Below, piece after piece: positions 40,801-50,900 of a stretch of 64,000 nt of DNA. The position numbers were made by a program, and so were the translations under genes. How positions within the stretch are numbered: position 1 is the first letter of the stretch; every line of letters starts with the position of its first letter. The stretch comes from Echinarachnius parma. Its lineage: Eukaryota; Echinodermata; Echinoidea; Clypeasteroida; Echinarachniidae. Below the pieces are notes generated by a model. The model ran no database searches. It was given only the letters and a program-made list of their open reading frames with translations, and was not told the DNA's origin. Location: positions 245,115 to 309,114 of the forward strand of contig JBAMJV010001319.1 of the NCBI GenBank assembly GCA_037951105.1, given 5' to 3'.

Positions 40801-43800
40801 TATCAATGTTAAAGGGGACCACCATGCAAAGAACAACACAGGCTTATATGTTTTGATAACATTGTATGATTTTAAAAAGATGTCCAACACTTTGCAAAGG
40901 CTTGTGAAATTCATAAACAATGCGGTTAATAACCACAACTTATGGAACCAAATAGGGCCATTGGTTCTGTATAAAGCGCCAAACTTGTTGCGAGTGTGTC
41001 AATTCTAATTCTATATCCTGTATGTCCAAGAAAATAGACTAGTCTTCTTCTGCAGACCCATGAACACCTTATTTAGTATGGTGATGAGTTTTTTCAAATG
41101 ATAGAATTTATTTACAATCTGCTAGAACAACAGCTACATGGTGATTGGCTGTTGCAGAGAAGTTACAATAATTTGACAATTACAGCAATTGAAAAAGTTT
41201 TGTAAAACAAGTTCCATGGTGAGTGTACCTATTTCCATTTCACTCTCTACTATAACTATAATGAAAGCCAAAGACAGGCCTAGTTCTTTAGAACAAGTAC
41301 AAGTATGTGCAGTAGGTTACCATTACAAAAGCCTGTAACTGTGTCTACTAGATATATACATTTTGCTGACTCAAACATGAATTTCATGCTTGTTGTACAC
41401 AATTACTTATTAAAGACAATGTGATAAATTTATCAATAACTTTGAAGTTATTTGATATCTGTATGAAATACAATATTTGGTTGTAATTCACACGTATTAT
41501 AATATTTGGTTAGTTGTTAAAGATATCCATGGTGATAAAAAGATGATGTTTTAGGGTAAGTATGTACACTTTATTTGGTATCTTCATGTAATAATAAAAT
41601 AATCATTTAAATTAAATTCTTGTTCCATTTTTTTCTTCAGATTTCCAGAACTACCTAAGAACACAGACAGGCAACCATACAACAGTGAACATCATTATCT
41701 GCACTGTGGACTACCTACTAAGGCTACAAGTATGTATACAATTATAGAATACCCAAGTATGACATCAAAGCTATTCATTAATTGCCATGGATCATTTCTC
41801 TAAACAAGGGTGGGCTAACATGATAGAGTACTGAAATGTGACATCAGATCTATTCATTGTCATGGGTCATAATTAACCCGTTCAGGACAGATTGATTTTG
41901 CTATAACATGTATTTTTCATAGACCCCTGCCCAAGATTTTTCGGGACCAGTACTGAAAGGGTTAATGGGTTGTATCATTTCCCTGTTGCCGTTTTTGGTC
42001 CTTGTGTTAATTTTTTCCTGCACTTTTTAAAAAGTATTCTTCAATCTACTCTCAGAACAGATTCCATTGTATGTCCTTTTTTGTGAATGCACTATAAAGT
42101 CATTCTTGAATAATTGTTGGAAAACTGACATATTTTCTGCTACTACTTTTGTTCTTTTTCCAGGAATCCATCAGTGATTTCTACTGGCATTATTCGGGCA
42201 AAGAGGTTGTCGATGTTCAGGTGAGAAGCAATTTTGAAAAAATGTATTTGTTTGTGTTTTTGTAGCAACAAATGTTAATGAAAAGAACAACTGGTGATCA
42301 AAATGTTACATTCTTAGATTGCTGCATGATCCTACTCAATTCATACGCTGATGTGTTGAACTTTAGTTCCACATCATCAACATACATGTATAATTATACT
42401 GTACATTTGGTAAATTAGTAATTTGTTAAAATCAATGAACATGTTCTTTAACCATGCTACATGTAGATCATGGCCATATGGACTCATGAATTCATGTCTT
42501 TAATTTAAAACCTATTTGTTTTTATTTCAGGGTCGGGAGAACTTCTCAAGGGCATTCAAGGTTGTCAAGCAAGTCTTCAGTTCTCTGACAGAGTACATTC
42601 AGGTGAGTTACAGTCAAATGCTTCTCTCAGATTCTAGCCAGTTTCTCTAAACACGATTTGACGATTTGATTGTGATACAACATGCATTTTGCATGGACCC
42701 CAGCCCGAGTACGACAATACTCTTCCCAGAGGACTGTACTAAAACTGGAAGAAGAAGAAGAAGAACATAGTGAGACTTCAGCTTACAAAAAGTGTGACTG
42801 AGATAGCATAAGACTAGCTGCAACTACATGTAGTCTTGTGGGTGCGTCCAATGTTTTGAACATGTTAAAAAATGTGAGTCTGCAGTCTCGATACTTGAAA
42901 CAGTCTATGGTTTCTTTGATGCTTTGTTGATATCTTGCACATCTCTCTTGCAGAAAAACTTTGTTACCAATGATTTCATTTCAATCATTGGTTTATCTAC
43001 TTTTTTTCTTTCAGGGCCCCTGTTCATGCAACCAGCTAGAGCTGGCCAACAGTCTTTCGTTGATGCTTTGTAGTATCTTACACATTTTCAGAAAAGCATC
43101 TGTTTCCTACATTTTAATCAATATCCTATTTACTTGTATGTGCTTTTTCTGTTTAGGGCCCCTGTTCAGGCAACCAGCTGGCGTTGGCTCACAGTCGTCT
43201 GTGGGACGCTGTGGTGGGCTTCCTGCACATCTTTGCCAACCTCCAGAAGAAGCTGTCCCAGGACACCGCCCAGCTGGAGCTCCTCCGAGAGCTCCTCAAC
43301 CTCCACAAGGAGATGGTGGTCATGCTCCTTAGTATGCTGGAAGGTTAGAGAGTCAAGACCCATCTGTCAAACATTGTGTGTTAACCAACCTCTTCCTTAC
43401 TAGGATTTTGAAAACTCGCAATATAGAGTCAATAGACAAGACACCATGCAGGTTCTTGTAAGCAATGCTGGGTTGATTGTGTTCGTTGACCCGTTTCCTC
43501 ATAGATTATGCTAATCCCATTTAGTTATGATCTGGCATTGTTGCTCAAAGTTAGAGCTTCTGCCTCAAAATTGTTTTTTTTTCTTCATTTAATCCCAAGT
43601 AGTCATGTCATATAAAACATTAAGGGAATTTAACGATGCATTTGAGATTTACTTTGTACATACAGTCTCAGTCTCAAGGATCATATATCTCCCAAACAAT
43701 TTAAACCCATGATGTATTCAAGAATGTACAATTTGCTCTACATGTGTACATGTATGTTTTGTTCTACTTTCAAATTGATTAATTTGATTAAATTTAAGTC

Positions 43801-44937
43801 CTTTCGGTTTAAATCACAACAGGAAATGTGATGCATGGGACCATTGGAAAACAGATGGTGGACATGTTGGTGGAATCTTCCGCCAATGTCGAGGTAATTT
43901 TGTCTATTCACGTTAAAGTTTTTGAGTATTCCTCATTTTTATTCCTTGCAACAAGTGATCACTGCTTTAATTGTTAAAAGATGTAATTTATTCTTGCAAG
44001 CAATGTGATGATGAGAGGTGAATGTACTTCAGTCTATTGTTGATTTAGATTAAAAGGCAAATTAAGACATGTTTCTTGTTCTAATTTGCAACATACAGTA
44101 CTATGAAACTAGTTAACTCAGTAGTTTCATGAATCTTTACTGAAATATAAACAAAAGTGGTGTAGATGGTGATACAATGAATGTGTATCCGATGACGGGG
44201 AGTAATAATAATGATGTACTGCAAGCGTCTAAAACAGGAACTTGCACTATATAAGAGCCACTTATTAATATGGACCCGGAAGGATGGGAAAGTGATTCCT
44301 TAGCACTGTGTGTGCGCCTAACAGGCAACTGGCTGGCATTCTCCCTAGGGAGTGGAAAATGTGCACTCAATGTGCAGGAATGATTGCAGTGTGTATCCGT
44401 GGACCGGTGTAATAATAATCATGTAAAAGCGCTATGATCCCCACGGGAATAGCGCTATATAAATAACCGCTATTATTATTATTATTAATAATATTATTAT
44501 TATTATTATTACTGTTACTATTAGTATTATTGTTATTATTATTATCATTATTATTATAATCATTATTATTATAATCATTATTACGTTGAAAAAGAAATAA
44601 CCGGTTGTCTCGCGATGACGTGGCGAACTTATGGAAGCGACGTTTCATCATTATTATTAGTAAACTGTCATTTCTTGCACGTTCTATCTTTCAGATGATC
44701 CTCAAGTTCTTTGACATGTTCCTGAAGCTGAAAGATCTCTCCTCCTCAGATGCCTTCAAGGTATTGCCCACACATACACACATTACAATACTGTACTGTT
44801 CAGCCTGCATTGCACTGATAATGTGTGAGGCCCATGTCAGAATCGCATGGCACCCATGCATTAAGTATACACCGCTTGCCGAGCTGATATTGCGTGTCAG
44901 GCTTGAAAAATGGTCATACCATGGTCCCGGGGGGGGT

Positions 44938-44968
<31 letters not shown>

Positions 44969-47900
44969 TCATGTATAATGTAAGACGGGTATGTGCCGCT
45001 TAAAAGAACCCCGTTTTCCACACCCGATTGCCGCTCTAAAGATACCTGATTTCCAAAATTTGCCGCTCCATAGACCCCCGGAATGACTTGGCTAGGTAGT
45101 TGAGTAGCGCCAAGTCCATTATTCTTCTTCTATTCAGCTCCTTGGACCACCATTTGAGCCTTTTTGAGGGTTTCCGTAGGTTTTTGGTAGATCCAAGTCT
45201 ATGTATTTTGTAGTTTTGAGGTCTGTTCCTTAGATCCCTTAACTCCCGTTTCAGGGTTTTTGTAGCTCCAAAGACCCTATATTTTTTGCTTGTAATCAGC
45301 TCTTCAGACCCCCCATTTCAGAGTTCCGTGTGGCACACCCCCGTCAAAAAATAATTAGAGGGCCCCCCACCCACCCCCCCCCCCCCCCCCCCCCCCGGGA
45401 CCATGGTATGACCATTTAATAGGCCAAACATGCTCATTTTCATAGCCAAATTAGATGTACTAATTAAGTAATAGAAGTAATTTTAACCAAGAACTATTTT
45501 ATCGTGTATCCAATTTTCCTATATCAATCTTCATCAACTAAAGGGAACTTTGAGGAAACAAATTTGAATTCATGTTATTTTTTTTAGAAATCGGTCTTGT
45601 GTTTTGTTTCTTCACTTGCACTAATATGATTATGTATATATCAAAATCAAAGATGATGATGATGATACACTGCACTTGCATGGCCCCATTGATCTGTTTC
45701 AAATATTCAAAGGCGCCTGCTTCTCCAATAGTTAACCTTTGGATTACATGCTTGCTTGAAAAGATCACATTAAGAAATCTAGTTGTTTTTGTTTTTGTTG
45801 CTTTTATTCATTGGCGATTTCATTATTTGATTATTTGTGGAAAAAACTAATCAAGCTATTAAAAAAGGGTGGTTGCAGTAGGTCTTGGCATAGCATGGTC
45901 TGATTGAGGGGGGGGGGGGGGTGAATTATGATGGAAGATGGGAAATATATTGCATTATATCTCAACTTTATCAACTATATTTTGTGTAACTATACATGGA
46001 TGTCTATTGTTTCATTATGACTTAACAGGAGTACGATGCCAATGGTGATGGTGTGATCTCACACAAAGAATTCCAGAAGGCCATGGAAGCACAGAAGATG
46101 TACACCATGTGAGTATTATAACTATATAACTTTATAACGTATATAACTTAAAGTTAGCCATTATAAGATTTGATATATGAGACTTCAATCATATACCAGC
46201 CAGAGTATTTTGTCAGACAAGATCTTAACATATAAAGCACAGGATTGTATAGATCAAGGAAGGCACAAATTAATAAGATTGATTTTGATTATTGTTTGAG
46301 AGTAATGATCATATTAAAGCACTTCAGTTGGAATTGATCCCTCTCAATAATCTTTTGCTAGGATCTTTGATAGTTAAAAGTATCAGTCTTACCCTCTATT
46401 TTATTGATATTTCTTTATTTATTTTCTATGATTAAAGAAATTCCCTTGTTTTCTCGCTTTGTTCAGGGAAGAGATTGACTATCTGCTGAAATGTGCAGAC
46501 AGGATTGTATAGATCAAGGAAGGCACAAATTAATAAGATTGATTTTGATTATTGTTTGAGAGTAATGATCATATTAAAGCACTTCAGTTGGAATTGATCC
46601 CTCTCAATAATCTTTTGCTAGGATCTTTGATAGTTAAAAGTATCAGTCTTACCCTCTATTTTATTGATATTTCTTTATTTATTTTCTATGATTAAAGAAA
46701 TTCCCTTGTTTTCTCGCTTTGTTCAGGGAAGAGATTGACTATCTGCTGAAATGTGCAGACAGGAACAATGATGGGATCATTGACTTCAATGAATTCACAG
46801 ACAGATTCCACGGCCCGGCCCAAGATATCGGTAAGAATATGTACTTGAACTTATATTTACTCTCTTAATACCAAGTGTTTGAATTGGTACTCGGTTGGAA
46901 AAGAGGGTGCCTGTTTGTAGAACATTTTTGCACCCGTAACAGGTAGCCAGGCTAGAATACTGCATAGGGAGTTGAAAATGTGTAATTCAAGTGCTGTAAC
47001 TATGATAAATTATCCCAATAGAGACAATTTGATTTAGGTATTACATAATGCATTCTCTGATGACCAGGAAAAAAAGATTAAGATCTATTTTCAGGGGCTA
47101 CTTTAAAAGCATGCTTGCCTTAAAAAGCGCTCCTTAATTATACACCCGCCAAGCAAAGTTTAAAGGAGCCGACATTTTAAAATTTTGTTTAGATAAGGTG
47201 TTTCCATGGTAACCACAATTTTGCACCAAAAATAAGGTAACTTTGAGGAGCGAACTACTTCCACAATTCTTGGGCAATTTTTATGAAACTTGATGTACAC
47301 TTGATGTTCTCGGGGTAAGGGTCACAAACCAGAATGACAGGGGTATTAATCACATTCAGTGATATTTCTAGTTGTTTTGTGGACCAGACCTGGCCCCATA
47401 TAACACAAGGATTTAGTATAATCAGCACTCAGCATACGATCAATCGATAAATCTTTATGTTACGGGGCCCTGAATGGGTACCTTTAATCAGTGCTCAAAA
47501 ATAGCAAAGGCCTGCTGACCCGGGGCCAATCAAAATTAGCTTTGGACCATCAAATGTCATTTATACTAATTCCCACTGGCCCACATGGGCAATCAAGTAT
47601 AACACAATTGTCATTTTGTTTTTCTTTTTATGGGGCCACCGGATTCAGGTTTTGGGCCGCAAGATTTTAAACATTTAATTTCATTTATTTCATTTATTTA
47701 TTTTTTATTTCCAACATATAATACATTTACAATTGCATAGAACAAAAATATTATAATTTTACAATTTCAAATCAAAATATGAGACAGTAATTCATAAAGC
47801 TAGTTTTTACTTGCCCGACCAGGCTACAAGGCCAAAAAGGTAAATTTCTGGTATTGCTTTAACTCTGATGAATTGTATTTTTCCTTCTCCCCAGGTTTCA

Positions 47901-50900
47901 ATCTTGCAGTGCTTCTCACCAACCTTTGCGACCATATGCCTGGAGAAAGAAGGTAACTACATGTATGGCCACAAATTTCTTGATATTTGACATTTTGAAA
48001 CCTTCCTATTTAATTATGCCATTATTTTCTGTAGTTAGACACTCAAACTTTCATTCGCATAGAGTGAAATTTTGATTTCGTTTGTCGAGATGAAAAACAA
48101 TGAATACTGTATGTGTCACTTTAAAAAGACATATTTAAGCAACCTTTCAACAGTAATCACCAGAGTATTATGCAAGTGAAGCAGAAAAAACAAATCAAAG
48201 CGGTACACAAAACAAGTCAGCATTTACTGAATGAAATACAATTTCGGTGATTTTTTAAGTGTACATTGTATGCGTCATTAGGTACTTCCTTTTATTATAT
48301 GAACATACGTATTTGTAGTTGATGTCATTATTTGTCAGGAATTAAAAAGAAGTTTCAAATTTCTTTTGTTACAGACTGGAACGCTTCCTTCTGCAGGCTG
48401 AAAGTTTGTTGACCTATTTTGAGCCTTACCTGGGTCGCATTGAGATCATGGGTGAGTAGATTGGTCAGTGGTCAGTTTTCAATAGAGGGTTACCTGGGTC
48501 GCATTGGGATCATGGGTGAGTAGATTGGTCAATGGTCAGTTTTCAATAGAGGGTTACCTGGGTCACATTGAGATCATGGGTGAGTAGATTGGTCAGTCAG
48601 TTTTCAATAGAGGGTTACCTGGGTCGCATTGAGATCATGGGTGAGTAGATTGGTCATTGGTCAGTTTTCAATAGAGGGTTACCTGGGTCGCATTGGGATC
48701 ATTGGTGTGTAGATTGGTCATTGGTACTTAGCATGAATGAGGGTGTGTAAAATAACATGAGTGCACGATAAAGTAACACCTGCTGGAATGCTCCTCAGGG
48801 AGTGGAGAGAGTTCACAGTAGAGTGCGGAAGTGAATCCAATGGCCGAGTTATAAATGATTTTAAAAGTAGATGCAGGTTTCTCTGGGAGAAAAGAGCAAA
48901 ACAGCACTGAAGAGGCTAACCTGGATGAATAAGACTACAAAAAAAAATTGGTCAGTTTTCTATAGAGGGTTAAAGGTGGTTGGGATTTGTAAAACAGATG
49001 TGCGGTGCCATCTTGCAAATTCCCTGCACAGGGTGCTTTATGCACACCAGCTAAAGTGTTATGCAGTGCTCACAAACTAGCCTAGTTCAAAAAGGCAATA
49101 ATAATAAAATATAGTTTCTTATATAGCGTTAAATACATGTACATAAATTATGTTCCTTAGCACTTTACTCTCTCATTACCCTGGTCATAGGATACAATGC
49201 AAACCAGTACACATTGTGTGCACCATCTCCAATCCCTGGGGAGCATTCCTTCCAAGTGGCTCATGGGCATTGAGAAGATCATTCACATAAAGGCTGGGCA
49301 GGGTTCGAACTTGGGATCTCACGCTTGGAAAGTGTGTGCTCTACCAATCTTGCCACACCACATCCCATGGTGAACCTGCCCTATGCTTGACAATCTTTAA
49401 TCCGATTGATATGAACATATTTCTTAACCCATTGCTTACGGGGAACCGGCTGGGCTATGAAGTCTATGGGGATTTCAGAATCTCGAAGGGAACAGGTTAA
49501 TAAAACTACTGATGTAGATATTAAAAAGATACAAAGAATACACATTCACCCTGGCAAAACATGGTCTGACTGATTAGGGGGGCTCATGAATTATGGGAGG
49601 GGGTAAAGGCACACTGTGTATATATTTTGTTTACCCTTATGTTTCTCAACTTTTGGGGGGCAGGGGGCAGAAATAGTTACTATTGTTTGTTTATTTTGTG
49701 GTGACTTTTATAAGTATATAATGATAAAAGATCGACAGTTCAATTTCAGTTTGTAAAAAACACTCATCTTTCACGTACTCCAGCTTGTGTGTTATCACTG
49801 TTATAATGATTGTTGTTTGTGAATGTTCTCCATTTTGTTGATGTGGTAATGCAGGTAGCAGCAGGAGAATTGAGAGGGTGTACTTTGAGATCACCGAGTC
49901 TCACAAGGCACAGTGGGAGAAACCACAGATCAAGGTTAGTATAAAACCCATTTGTATTTTATTTCAGTTTACGGTGGATCTAATACACAAAGATGAAATA
50001 TTGCTTGGCCTTGATTTTTTTTTAAGCCCCCCCCCCCCCCCAAAAAAAAAAAAAAAGTTAAATAAAATAAATACATACGTACATTTTAAAAGGCCACCAG
50101 CAAGGGCCCTCTGTAGCATAGTTGGTAAGAGCACTGGTCTAGCAGTGCATAGGTTTTGGTTTTGAACTGCCACCAGAGTCCATTGTGTTGTTCTTTTTTT
50201 TTTGATTAATTTAATTTATCTTATGAATTTACCTTGGTTATAATGAATTGTTTTTGTGTTTCAGGAATCCAAGCACCAGTTCCTTCATGAGGTCGTCAAT
50301 GAGGGAGGAGAGAAGGAGAAACTGGAAGATTTTGTCAACTTCTGCGAGGACACCATCTTTGAGGTATGCGACTACTCTTACTAAAGAGATCCATTATCTG
50401 ATATTAGAGGTTTTTCCAAAAGTTATATTTGAGACTTCAATCATATGCCAATATCATCATAAGTTTTTTTTCAGAATGATGTGTGATAGTTTCATAGAAA
50501 AAAAGACTGTTTACCTCGTGAAAAATGTGGACATACATGTACATTATATGTCAGATCTTGGCCCGTTGCAGAAAAAGCTGCAATTTATTGCAAGTCAGAT
50601 CGTGTGATGTAATGCGCAAATCTGATTGGTTCAAATGTGCATATTTTCTGACTTTACAATCTTTTTGCAACGGGCCCTTATCATCTTCTGTCTATTAGTT
50701 TTGACTACAATCATAAAAACTTTCCTGACCTTTTCCCAACCACAGATGCAGCATGCCACCAGCATCACAGACGTTGAGGGCGGTATATCTGAGGTCCTCA
50801 TGAGCTTGCTGACGTTCGGCGCAAGACCGGACTCGCAGAACTGGTTCGTGTGGCTGATTCGGGGATTGCGGCCATCCAACGTCCGGAAGCTGTTGGGAGA

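Noticed and set aside
42961..43156. Open frame from the decoy exon 26 copy through the intron
   Set aside because: It is shifted by one base relative to the real exon 26, so it is not a genuine exon extension.
44605..45003. Open frame reading through exon 28 into poly-Gly
   Set aside because: Exon 28 ends at the GTATTG donor at 44761; the rest is intron and a poly-G run.
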